Positions 5,121 to 13,451 of a DNA stretch of 13,760 nt are shown piece by piece. Made by a program: the position numbers and the translations under genes. The stretch spans positions 1-13,760 of the forward strand of contig JAVBOP010000015.1 in assembly GCA_031550405.1 (NCBI GenBank), in the 5' to 3' direction. How positions within the stretch are numbered: the first letter of the stretch is position 1; each line of letters begins with the position of its first letter. The stretch is from JAVBOP01 sp031550405 (lineage in GTDB: Bacteria; Bacteroidota; Ignavibacteria; Kapaibacteriales; UBA2268). The notes beneath the pieces were generated by a model. The model did no database searches, was not told the DNA's origin, and saw only the letters and a program-made list of their open reading frames with translations.

Positions 5121-7379
5121 ATGAAAAGACTGCTGCTATTATTTCTAATATTTCCTGCAACGCTCAAATCGCAGCAAATACCTATAAAGGGCATTATTAC
5201 TGTGCAGAACAGTAAGACGAATACAGGGAAGGTGCAATATGTTAAGAACGTGCAGGTGGAACATCCAAAAGCCAAACCAACAACAAGTGATGACGAAGGT
5301 AAGTTCACGATAAATATAGTAGGTATAAAAACTGGCAATCAGATTGGTTTGGATATAAACCCGCCTAACAATTTATTGGTTGTCAATGATTATGCTACAA
5401 AGGACCTTACGCTTGGCCGTATGGAGCCAATAAAGATTTGGCTTGCTTCTCGTGCGGATTTGGATAAACGCAAGGCTGATATGATAGGCATAAATACCGC
5501 AAAATTGACAGAAACGACTAATAAAAGAATAATAGATGTATCAACGAAACTCGCACAGGCTGTAAATGATAAAGAGCTGTATAAAAAATTAGCTGACAGT
5601 TTGACAGCATTAAGTACTGATTTAAGCAGCCGCATAACTATGATAGAAAAGTTTGCTGAGGATTTGGTTAAACAAAATTTAGATGATTGCGAAGAAAACT
5701 ACCGTAAGGCTTATGATTATTTCTCAAGGGGCGATTTGGATAGTGTGCAAATATTGCTACAATATGATGCCATTGTCAAGGATATAGAAAATGCACAAGA
5801 AAAACATGCTGCCGGTAAAGCAATGGAAACTGCCGGCAAAATGGCACAGGAACAGGCTCAGCAAACAATTGGTTCTAAGGTTAAGGAGTTAATGTTGCTT
5901 GCCAAAACCCAAGCTATAGAGAATAAGCATGATGCAGCCAATAAGACATATAAACAGGCTGTTGCAACAGATTCATTAAATTCCGACAATGTGTTTGAAT
6001 ATGCTCGCTATTTGCAGAAACAGAACCAGCTCCAACAGGCTGAAAAATTATATGAGCATCTATTGACATTGGTAAAGACAGATCATGTTAAATCGTCTAT
6101 ATATATCAACTTAGGTCAATTATATACAGATTGGAATAACTTCAATGAAGCGGATAAATATTTGAATCAGGCATTAGAAATATGTGAACGCTTGGCAAAG
6201 GATAATCCGCAGGTTTATGAAGTTGATTTAGCTGCAACCCTGAATAATCTTGGCACGCTTTACAAGCACAAGGCAAACTATGCCGAAGCAGAAAAATACT
6301 ACATGCGTTCATTAAATATAAGGGAGCGGTTAAGTAATAGCAATGCTGATAATCATCGGGCTGATTATGCTGCCACATTAAATAATATAGGCTTATTATA
6401 TTATGATAAAAATGATAATCAAAATACTGAGCAATACTTTCTCCAAGCAACCGAAATATATACTCAATTAGCCAAGATAAACCCGCAAAATTATGAACCA
6501 AAGCTATCTATCTGCTTGAATAATCTTGGGATAATATATACATACAAGCAGAATTATGTTGCCGCACAGCAGTATAATATGCAAGCTTATGATATTAGAA
6601 TGCGATTAGCCAAAGCCAACCCACAAAGCTATGAGCCGCTTATTGCACAGAGCATGAACAATCTTGCTACACTGTATTCAAAAGAAAATAAGTATACAGA
6701 AGCTGAAAAGTACTATCTGCAAACCTCTGCATTATATGAGCAGCTAACCACGACAAATCCGAATACTTATGAACCATTTTATGCAACTTCACTTCATGAT
6801 CTGGGCAATATATACTGGCAGCAAAACAAGTATGATATGGTCGAAAAAAATTATTTGCAGGCATTAAAGTCGTGGGAGCATGTTTTGACTTATAATTATC
6901 AAACCAAATATGAAGTAACATTGGCGGTGCTTTTGGGCGATATTGCTATGTTTTACATGAATCAGAATAAATATGATGTCTCTGTAAAATATAATGAGCA
7001 GGCACTAAAGGCATGGTCTAACATAGTTGATAATGACCCTAATACGCAATATAAGCAGCTTCTATCTTCTACACACATAGATATAGGCTGGGCTTGCCTT
7101 TTCATTAAAAATTTTAAGGCATCGGAAGATAATTCGCGTGCTGCCTTAAAGATTGATGATAGCAAGAAATATATCATTTTTAATAATTTGGCATTGGCAT
7201 TGCTCATGCAGAATAAATATACAGATGCGGAGGTGCTAATAAAAGAATTAAAAGCCACAAACGATATTAATATTATCGCTGGTTTTGCTAACGACTTGGC
7301 AGAATTAGAAAAAGCCGGCATTATTCCTGAATCATGCAAAGCAGATATAGAAAAAGCAAAAGCCCTGATGCAAGAATAA
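5121..7379 (+). CDS. Secreted TPR-repeat protein with N-terminal carboxypeptidase-regulatory-like domain
   Basis: 752 residues. MKRLLLLFLIFPATLKSQQ is a signal peptide, probably cut near residue 17. Residues 20-105 have the look of a carboxypeptidase-regulatory-like beta domain (IKGIITVQNS, KNVQVEHP, TSDDEGKFTI). Residues 110-255 are charged and helical, probably coiled coil. From about 255 to 735 there is a superhelix of TPR units. Clear repeats start with variants of YEPxLAxxLNNLGxLY near residues 324, 366, 412, 458, 504, 549, 596 and 644. Their spacing is 42-48 residues, mostly 46, longer than the standard 34 and close to the kinesin-light-chain type. Such proteins are scaffolds for protein contacts, here in the periplasm or at the cell surface. 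The partner is unknown. There is no Shine-Dalgarno before the ATG. The gene stands alone between the IS remnant and a 381-base spacer. Confidence 0.88.
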   Translation: MKRLLLLFLIFPATLKSQQIPIKGIITVQNSKTNTGKVQYVKNVQVEHPKAKPTTSDDEGKFTINIVGIKTGNQIGLDINPPNNLLVVNDYATKDLTLGRMEPIKIWLASRADLDKRKADMIGINTAKLTETTNKRIIDVSTKLAQAVNDKELYKKLADSLTALSTDLSSRITMIEKFAEDLVKQNLDDCEENYRKAYDYFSRGDLDSVQILLQYDAIVKDIENAQEKHAAGKAMETAGKMAQEQAQQTIGSKVKELMLLAKTQAIENKHDAANKTYKQAVATDSLNSDNVFEYARYLQKQNQLQQAEKLYEHLLTLVKTDHVKSSIYINLGQLYTDWNNFNEADKYLNQALEICERLAKDNPQVYEVDLAATLNNLGTLYKHKANYAEAEKYYMRSLNIRERLSNSNADNHRADYAATLNNIGLLYYDKNDNQNTEQYFLQATEIYTQLAKINPQNYEPKLSICLNNLGIIYTYKQNYVAAQQYNMQAYDIRMRLAKANPQSYEPLIAQSMNNLATLYSKENKYTEAEKYYLQTSALYEQLTTTNPNTYEPFYATSLHDLGNIYWQQNKYDMVEKNYLQALKSWEHVLTYNYQTKYEVTLAVLLGDIAMFYMNQNKYDVSVKYNEQALKAWSNIVDNDPNTQYKQLLSSTHIDIGWACLFIKNFKASEDNSRAALKIDDSKKYIIFNNLALALLMQNKYTDAEVLIKELKATNDINIIAGFANDLAELEKAGIIPESCKADIEKAKALMQE

Positions 7380-7411
7380 CAATGCATATATTAATCCATA
7401 GGAACATCCCT

Positions 7412-7517
7412 GCTGCTACGCAGCCCTCCTCTACAAGAGGGGAATTACGTAACTGCCAATATTTACATGATGTTATGCATTCACCTTCCATGAAGGGGTG
7501 GGTTATGAATAAATATT
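7412..7517 (+). repeat. Intergenic double-hairpin repeat, copy 2
   Basis: It contains GCTGC-TAC-GCAGC (7412-7424), then CCTCT-ACA-AGAGG (7428-7440), then GGAATTACGTAACTGCCAAT and a tail ending ATGAATAAATATT (7505-7517). The first hairpin has a different arm sequence from copy 1 but is still paired, so structure rather than sequence seems to be kept. It carries an extra imperfect hairpin (CACCTTCCATGAAGGGGTG) before the shared tail. Confidence 0.75.
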
Positions 7518-7704
7518 AATCCACTAGATTAATTAACATACCTTGTGGGTATCAGAATGACAGCACGCATCAAAAAAAAATGGTATAACATGGCACATTT
7601 ATTAACGAATATAGAGCAAGTGTAGATATTGCTATAGTTTATACCTGCAAATGGCGTTGAATGATTTGCACGATATAACAAATAATTTGCAAAAAAAATG
7701 TATA

Positions 7705-7735
7705 TTGAGCTTTTAAAATTATAATTAACATATTG
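7705..7735 (+). promoter_or_regulatory. Possible weak promoter of the beta-helix gene
   Basis: TTG (7705-7707) and a CATATTGTAAC block (7729-7739) are about 20 bases apart. The second resembles the TATATTTGTAAC boxes elsewhere in this window with one T missing. It lies 25 bases before the ATG at 7761. Low-certainty eye match. Confidence 0.22.
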
Positions 7736-7760
7736 TAACATAAATTAATTAAGTTGATAA

Positions 7761-10700
7761 ATGATGATGAAAAAAATTACACTATCTGTTTTGTTGTTTT
7801 TATCCACGCTAAGTTATGTATATTCTAAAGCTTACACCGTTGGTGTCGAAGTAGGCTTGCAAGATGCAATAAATTATATTAACAGCGGCTTAGGTGGTGA
7901 TACCATTTTAATCCAATCGAATTTGGTTATAAGTAATGACATGCCTGTTATTATTAAAAATGTTGTAGTTATTGGAAAAAATAATCCAACAATAACGCAT
8001 CATCAGAATACTCCTTTATTTCGTATTGAGAACTGTGTTGGTAACTACATAGGGAATATTAGTATTGAAGGCACTATTACTAATGATGGCAGCAATAATG
8101 GCATTGTATTAAATAATGCTACTGCTGTTATTGAGAATGTGAAAATAGCTGGTGCTGATGGTAGTGGTGGTTGTGCTGTTGCTATTTCTGAAGCCAGCAA
8201 TGTTATTATAAATAATATCTATATTCATGGCTGTAGCATAGGTATATCAATATCGGCTGGCAGCAGTGCTATCATATCGAATGCTGCGTGCAACGGAAAT
8301 GGAAATCAAGGTATTTATATAGACAACAATTGCTATGCGCTTATCTTTAATACTACTTGTGCTAAAAACAGTAATGTTGCCAGTGATGGAATAGGCATTA
8401 AAGTAATTTCTGATAATGTAATATTAGCAAATCTTACCTGTAGCGAGAATGATTATGGCATAGATATTGATGATGCTATTGCTCTTTCTAATATTACTAC
8501 AACTGTATATAATTCCATAATATATGACAACACTACGAGCGATATAACAACAACCACCACTGCTACTATTGATATGCTTAGTTCGGTATATGGAAGCTCA
8601 GCAGGTATGGGAAATGTTAATCCAACCAACTGCACTAATGCCGACCCCGAGCTCGTATATGTAGATAAATATATAGATAAAGGAACATATCATACATTGG
8701 ATTATGCTGCCGGCTCTTCGGCTATGGGATTGGCAGATAAATCACTTATAACGGTTGCCAATCTTACTGCCGGCATGTCTCAATTCATAATAGACAATGT
8801 AAATCAGGTATTTATTAATAAATATTTATTATTCGACCAACACAACAGACCCCGTATATTCGTCAATAGTAATGCAAATTATGCTGCCGGCAGTGTGCAG
8901 CCTGCAGCTGAACTTACTGTAAAGAACGATGGCAATGGAGCGGGGCAGTCGTTAGATGACATCATAGCCGTAGCTAACGGCTTCAGCTCACAGCTCGGAA
9001 ATGAGGGAGTGCTGCCTGAAATAATATTCGACGCTGGTATTGGCGGTGTCGGAATAACAACAACAGGCGATTTGCCTCCTATAACCAGCAGCATGTTAAT
9101 TCGTGGTTCAATCAATGATTATCTTAGTATCCATTTGAACGGCAATGGTGGATTTTTAGTTGATGGCGACAGCATATCTTTGGCATTCAGCGGGTTGGCT
9201 GTAAACAATGCCGGCAATACAAATGGACATGGTCTATTGGCATCTGGTAATAGTATCAATCTTAATATAAATAGCTGTTCATTCAGTGACAATGCTGGCA
9301 GCGGTATACTCCTTAACAATGGAACTGGAAATTTTAGCAGCGGCTCTAATGTATTCATTTCTAATACCGAGGCTTCTTCTAATGCCGGCGATGGTATACT
9401 TCTTAGCAGCGATAATGGTAGCGTTGAAGGCTCTAATATATTCATTTCTAATGCCAATGCTTCTTCTAATGCCGGCGATGGTATTTCCATGCAGTTTGGT
9501 ACTAACGGTACAACACCTCTTGCACCTTTTCCCAAAAATAATAATGGTACATTGGGTGTATCTACAGGCGCCGGCAATATAAATGTATCGCAGTCTACAG
9601 CAAACGGTAACGGCGGTAAAGGCATCACAACAAGCGGGGGCTCCGGCGGGACTATCAGCAGCAATAATATCAGCGATAATAGCGGCGGCGGGATATACAT
9701 AGAAAATGGCAGCAACATATCGCTTATAAATAACAGAATAATAAACAATGTAACAATGTATTACACTATGGGAGTTAATACCGATAACGGCATGTTTCAA
9801 CATAATGACGGCAATACTTCCCATAAAAGAACCCAAAAGGAACATAAAGGCAATACACCTTCGCTCTTGGCAGCCGATACTGATAACTGCGGGATATATA
9901 TCGGCAGTACAGGTACTAATGGCAGCGGCGAATATGTCATGAACGGCAATAGCGTATATGGCTACAAAACAGGTATACTTATTGCATCAAATCATAATGC
10001 TGCCATATCCAATACCACTATCGCATATAATGAAATAGGTATATTAGCCGATGAAGATGCTAAGGCATGTTTATCCAATATGACCATAACAAGCAACAAC
10101 TATGGCGTGCAGGCTGAAACGGGCAGCAATATCAACATATATAACTCAATAATATATGGCAATGCAAGCACTACTGTTACTGACAGCAAGGACTTTGTTA
10201 ATAATGGCGGCACAATAGATATATCCAACTCGGCATATTTTAGCATGACAAATACAGGCACTGTTTCGACGGCAGGCTGCACTACTAACGACCCATACCT
10301 ATTGCCTAAAAAAACAGACGGCACTGATTGGGTATATGATGCAAATAATTTGAATATTGATTCATTGAGCCATTTTGAATTAGATATTGCTTCTTCGGCA
10401 ATCGGCTTGGCTGATAAATCGCTCATAACGCCTGCAAGTATGAAGCCTATTGCTGATGACTACTATTTCGACAGCCTCATCACGCAGGCATATATTGATG
10501 ACATTATTAATATTGACCAGATTAAAAGAACAAGGGCATTCTTTAATAACAGCTATATGGCTGGCGCTATATATAACATAGCCCCTATGGATACTGTATA
10601 TATTGTGGTTACTACGGCTGCCGACAATGAAGATACCGATGCCTTTACAACGCTTCGCGAGGCAATAAATACCATTAATAGCAGCAATGGCATTCATTAT

Positions 10701-13265
10701 TACATCGTAACATTTGCTGATGCTCTATCAGGCGATACCATAAAGTTGTCCGGCGACCTGCCGGCAATAAAATATTCCTGCTCTATTACAGGTAATGTGG
10801 CTTCGACAGGCTCAGCCAACGGATCGGCTCTACCGACTATTACCATAGATGGACAATGGCGAGGTGGCAGTAGTGGACATAGCACATTAGTTGCAAGAGC
10901 CAACCATAATGCCTATTTCACATTTGAAAATTTGATTGTTACAGGCTCCGACGAGTTCGGTATTGATATTTGGAATAATGGGCAGATTAACAACGTGATA
11001 TGCAATGCAAACAAGTTTAACGGCATTCAGATTTGGGGCGATGAAGCAAATGCAGCTGTAACTGTATCCAATGTAACCTGCAATGCAAATGGGTGGTCTG
11101 GTATCTCTGCTCTCCATATAGAAAGAACTGTTATAACCAATGCCACTTGTGCCGGCAATAGCAGCTTTGGTATTTCAATGCTTGTATCCGACGAAGCAGG
11201 TGCTTTGGATGATGCAAGTGTTTTGTCCAATGTAACCTGTTCATACAACGAGCTATCAGGTATTTCTACTAATGGCAGAGTAAACCTCTATAATTCTATA
11301 TGCAGTAACAATAATAGTGACAATAATAATATAGACATATATACACACGCCGGCACGCTGAATGTATACAACACAGTATACGGTATAAGTGGAATAAATG
11401 ATGAGCTGGCTCTCAACCCTGTTATAAATATAACCAACTGCTCCACAAACGACCCCGTTCTCGAAGCCTACAACTTTGCCGGCACGCAGATAGCAACGCC
11501 TGCAAACGGCAGCAGCGACTGGAAAAATGTGGCATATATGATGCCGACAAATGCAGACATCATGCAGGTGGCGGACAGCACACATTTTGCAGCTGTACGG
11601 GCAGCATTAACAGCGGCAGGAATTACAGATGCAACGGAACAAGATAATATGCTGTATTACGACCAGCTCGGTGTGGCACGCCGGTTTGGTACGGGAGCAA
11701 ATGCCGGCAAGTATGTGCCGGGAGCGGTGCAGGCTGTGCAAAACCTTGTGGTGAACTCCGAGCTTGACAACACAACAGACGATACCTTTACAACGCTTCG
11801 CGAGGCAATAGCGATTGTCAATGCCAACAATAATGAAAATTTATTAATAAATATCACATTCGACGAAACGGTATTCCCAACAACCGGCAACACAACCATC
11901 ACGCTGGGAAGCAATTTGCCACAGATAACCAAATCATGTGCAATCATCGGCAATGTCGATGCACAGGGCAAGCCGACGATAACTATTGACGGCAATAATA
12001 AGCAATACCGAACCTTCATAACAGCTGCCGGCACAAACTGCACATTCGAGAATTTGATTGTTACAGGCTCAAACCTCAACGGCATTGCTGTTGGCGGCAG
12101 TGCGGCAATCACGAACACGACATGTTCCGGAAATACACAACACGGCATTTTGGTTGCCGGCAGTGCGACCATCACGAACACGACGTGCGCAGGAAATCAA
12201 TACGACGGCATTGTTGTTTTGGGCAGTGCGACCATCACGAACACGACTGCCGCCGGAAATAGCGGCATCGGCATTTTTGTTGGCGGCAGTGCGACTATCA
12301 CGAACACGACGTGTTCCGGAAATGGCGACTACGGCATTGCTGCTGATGGCAGTGCTGTGATTACGAACAGTACTTGCTCCGGAAATAGCGGCGACGGCAT
12401 TATTGTTACCGGTAGTGCGGCGGCAACGATTACGAACACGACTTGCAACGGAAATGCCCAACACGGCATTTTGGTTAACGGCAGTGCGACGGCGAATGTT
12501 TATAACTCCATATCTTATGGCAATGGCAACGGCACGACATATTTTGACTTATGCAGATCCAACGGCACGCTGAACGTTTATAACACAGTATATGGCACAG
12601 AAACCGGAACAATAACCAAAACCAACTGCTCCACCACCAACCCGCAGCTGCAACCAAAGAAAGCCGACGGCACAGCATGGATAAGCGGCACGGACGCAGC
12701 AAAAGATTTGGCATATTACACGCTGGGACGCGGTTCGAGCGCCTACCGCTTAGCCGACAAATCGCTTGTAACGATAGCGAACCTGAAACCAGTTAGCAAC
12801 GCATTTTTCGATGCCGTAATCACGCAGGATTTTGCGGACAGCGTTGTGAATTATGACCAGCTTTATACGCCTCGCGGTGTTTATGCGGACGGCAAATATG
12901 CGGCAGGATCAATCTGGACGGGCGTTTTGGTGGTAACTTCCGAGCCTTTCAACCAGCCCGGCAATGTAACGGAGCTTGGCGACGGCGACAAGTATTTGTT
13001 GAAGTTCGACCGTTACGATATAGACCACAAGTCGGATTTCCACACATACCGCCTGAAGGCACGTTTCTTGGACGACGGCACAAAAGCGGAGAACATCGGT
13101 CATCGCATCACTCGTGGCGCCATTCAAGGCACAATCTCGACCATATTTCCATCTCCGAGCGGCATAGCTTCTGGTCGGCAGTTCAAGATTGAGGTTTGGG
13201 ACTACACTGACGAAAATCATCCGCTCTATCTTGGCGACGCCATCGGCGACTACGAAAAGCAGTAA
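7761..13265 (+). CDS. Giant secreted right-handed beta-helix protein with four related modules
   Basis: 1834 residues. MMMKKITLSVLLFLSTLSYV plus YSKAY is a signal peptide, cut near residue 22; any of the first three ATGs could start it. The body is a parallel beta-helix (PbH1/pectate-lyase-like) with rungs of the form [IV]xNxTCxGNxxxGI. There are four modules, at about 23-380, 383-935, 944-1320 and 1328-1712. Each ends in a conserved tail (SSAxGLADKSLIT in modules 1, 2 and 4; DQxxxPR; YxAGS), like choice-of-anchor-type beta-helix proteins. Modules 3 and 4 begin with TTLREAI motifs. Residues 1713-1834 are a distinct C-terminal domain (KYLLKFDRYDID, FKIEVWDYTDENHPLYLGD) that I do not recognise; no typical type IX secretion tail is evident. 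The protein is probably a surface or exported adhesin-like molecule, but enzyme activity on glycans cannot be excluded. GC rises from about 25-40% in 5' lines to 50-60% in 3' lines. Confidence 0.88.
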   Translation: MMMKKITLSVLLFLSTLSYVYSKAYTVGVEVGLQDAINYINSGLGGDTILIQSNLVISNDMPVIIKNVVVIGKNNPTITHHQNTPLFRIENCVGNYIGNISIEGTITNDGSNNGIVLNNATAVIENVKIAGADGSGGCAVAISEASNVIINNIYIHGCSIGISISAGSSAIISNAACNGNGNQGIYIDNNCYALIFNTTCAKNSNVASDGIGIKVISDNVILANLTCSENDYGIDIDDAIALSNITTTVYNSIIYDNTTSDITTTTTATIDMLSSVYGSSAGMGNVNPTNCTNADPELVYVDKYIDKGTYHTLDYAAGSSAMGLADKSLITVANLTAGMSQFIIDNVNQVFINKYLLFDQHNRPRIFVNSNANYAAGSVQPAAELTVKNDGNGAGQSLDDIIAVANGFSSQLGNEGVLPEIIFDAGIGGVGITTTGDLPPITSSMLIRGSINDYLSIHLNGNGGFLVDGDSISLAFSGLAVNNAGNTNGHGLLASGNSINLNINSCSFSDNAGSGILLNNGTGNFSSGSNVFISNTEASSNAGDGILLSSDNGSVEGSNIFISNANASSNAGDGISMQFGTNGTTPLAPFPKNNNGTLGVSTGAGNINVSQSTANGNGGKGITTSGGSGGTISSNNISDNSGGGIYIENGSNISLINNRIINNVTMYYTMGVNTDNGMFQHNDGNTSHKRTQKEHKGNTPSLLAADTDNCGIYIGSTGTNGSGEYVMNGNSVYGYKTGILIASNHNAAISNTTIAYNEIGILADEDAKACLSNMTITSNNYGVQAETGSNINIYNSIIYGNASTTVTDSKDFVNNGGTIDISNSAYFSMTNTGTVSTAGCTTNDPYLLPKKTDGTDWVYDANNLNIDSLSHFELDIASSAIGLADKSLITPASMKPIADDYYFDSLITQAYIDDIINIDQIKRTRAFFNNSYMAGAIYNIAPMDTVYIVVTTAADNEDTDAFTTLREAINTINSSNGIHYYIVTFADALSGDTIKLSGDLPAIKYSCSITGNVASTGSANGSALPTITIDGQWRGGSSGHSTLVARANHNAYFTFENLIVTGSDEFGIDIWNNGQINNVICNANKFNGIQIWGDEANAAVTVSNVTCNANGWSGISALHIERTVITNATCAGNSSFGISMLVSDEAGALDDASVLSNVTCSYNELSGISTNGRVNLYNSICSNNNSDNNNIDIYTHAGTLNVYNTVYGISGINDELALNPVINITNCSTNDPVLEAYNFAGTQIATPANGSSDWKNVAYMMPTNADIMQVADSTHFAAVRAALTAAGITDATEQDNMLYYDQLGVARRFGTGANAGKYVPGAVQAVQNLVVNSELDNTTDDTFTTLREAIAIVNANNNENLLINITFDETVFPTTGNTTITLGSNLPQITKSCAIIGNVDAQGKPTITIDGNNKQYRTFITAAGTNCTFENLIVTGSNLNGIAVGGSAAITNTTCSGNTQHGILVAGSATITNTTCAGNQYDGIVVLGSATITNTTAAGNSGIGIFVGGSATITNTTCSGNGDYGIAADGSAVITNSTCSGNSGDGIIVTGSAAATITNTTCNGNAQHGILVNGSATANVYNSISYGNGNGTTYFDLCRSNGTLNVYNTVYGTETGTITKTNCSTTNPQLQPKKADGTAWISGTDAAKDLAYYTLGRGSSAYRLADKSLVTIANLKPVSNAFFDAVITQDFADSVVNYDQLYTPRGVYADGKYAAGSIWTGVLVVTSEPFNQPGNVTELGDGDKYLLKFDRYDIDHKSDFHTYRLKARFLDDGTKAENIGHRITRGAIQGTISTIFPSPSGIASGRQFKIEVWDYTDENHPLYLGDAIGDYEKQ
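9342..9484 (+). repeat. 87-base in-gene repeat in beta-helix module 2
   Basis: Two units start at 9342 and 9429, 87 bases (29 residues) apart. Both encode GSN[VI]FISN followed by ASSNAGDGI. The DNA is nearly identical over ttcatttctaa and cttcttctaatgccggcgat, suggesting recent duplication of a rung pair. Confidence 0.75.
10642..10667 (+). repeat. 26-base exact repeat at the start of module 3 (second copy 11785-11810)
   Basis: The segment encoding FTTLREAI is identical over 26 bases at 10642-10667 and 11785-11810. A further 20-base identity, aatttgattgttacaggctc, occurs at 10929-10948 and 12051-12070. Identical synonymous positions point to recent duplication or gene conversion between modules 3 and 4. 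Confidence 0.85.
12096..12500 (+). repeat. 63-base tandem repeat encoding 21-residue beta-helix rungs
   Basis: Units start at 12096, 12159, 12222, 12285, 12348, 12411 and 12480. Five intervals are exactly 63 bases and one is 69, from a two-residue insertion (AA). Each encodes GSAxITNTTCxGNxxxGIxx. This corresponds to residues about 1446-1580. The regular length equals one helix turn, and most units place a Cys and an Asn at the same rung position. Confidence 0.92.
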
Positions 13266-13277
13266 CAGCCCATACTT

Positions 13278-13312
13278 AAGTCCCCTCCTTTTCAAGGCGG
13301 GGGCTTTTTTTT
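13278..13312 (+). terminator. Rho-independent terminator after the beta-helix gene
   Basis: AAGTCCCCTCCTT and AAGGCGGGGGCTT pair around a TTC loop (one T-C mismatch and one G-T pair), followed by a run of T. It begins 12 bases after the stop codon at 13265. Confidence 0.88.
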
Positions 13313-13320
13313 AACTGTAT

Positions 13321-13360
13321 GCAAATATTGGCACTTACACCATTCCCCTCTTGTAGAGGG
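13321..13360 (-). repeat. Intergenic hairpin repeat, copy 3 (inverted, truncated)
   Basis: On the minus strand this reads CCCTCT-ACA-AGAGGGG, then AATGGTGTAAGTGCCAATAT and TTGC. It matches the second hairpin and following block of copies 1 and 2. The first hairpin is missing: the sequence changes abruptly at about 13359, where the IS1-like element seems to begin. Confidence 0.75.
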
Positions 13361-13376
13361 CATTGTTCCGTTATTG

Positions 13377-13407
13377 TTGCTCATGTAAAATATTTTATGT
13401 ATATTTG
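13377..13407 (+). promoter_or_regulatory. Promoter of the IS1-like transposase
   Basis: TTG (13377-13379), 20 bases, then TATATTTG (13400-13407) fits the Bacteroidetes -33/-7 layout. Transcription would start near 13414, about 38 bases before the ATG at 13452. Confidence 0.5.
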
Positions 13408-13451
13408 TAATTACTATTATAAGTGTTTTATTTAAAAGGTATATACGAATT

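Larger units (their letters stand above)
7380..7760. other. Intergenic spacer between the TPR and beta-helix genes
   Basis: This 381-base stretch has no convincing gene. It contains hairpin-repeat copy 2 (7412-7517), then AT-rich sequence with a possible weak promoter just before the beta-helix gene. Short open frames here have no start context or recognisable product. Confidence 0.75.

Noticed and set aside
7529..7741. 70-codon minus-strand frame in the spacer
   Set aside because: Low-complexity, AT-driven sequence with no family resemblance and no promoter.
9119..9845. Long minus-strand frames opposite beta-helix module 2
   Set aside because: They arise from the Asn/Gly/Ser-rich repeat codons of the real gene read backwards; composition is non-protein-like.
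12058..12464. Alternative-frame repeat proteins over the 63-base repeats
   Set aside because: A 63-base period keeps all frames open, so these are by-products of the tandem repeat in the beta-helix gene.
12096..12500. CRISPR array
   Set aside because: The repeats are contiguous coding units of 63 bases without unique spacers, in frame with the beta-helix protein.
13000..13265. Type IX secretion C-terminal signal on the beta-helix protein
   Set aside because: The last 80 residues lack the usual conserved motifs I would expect.
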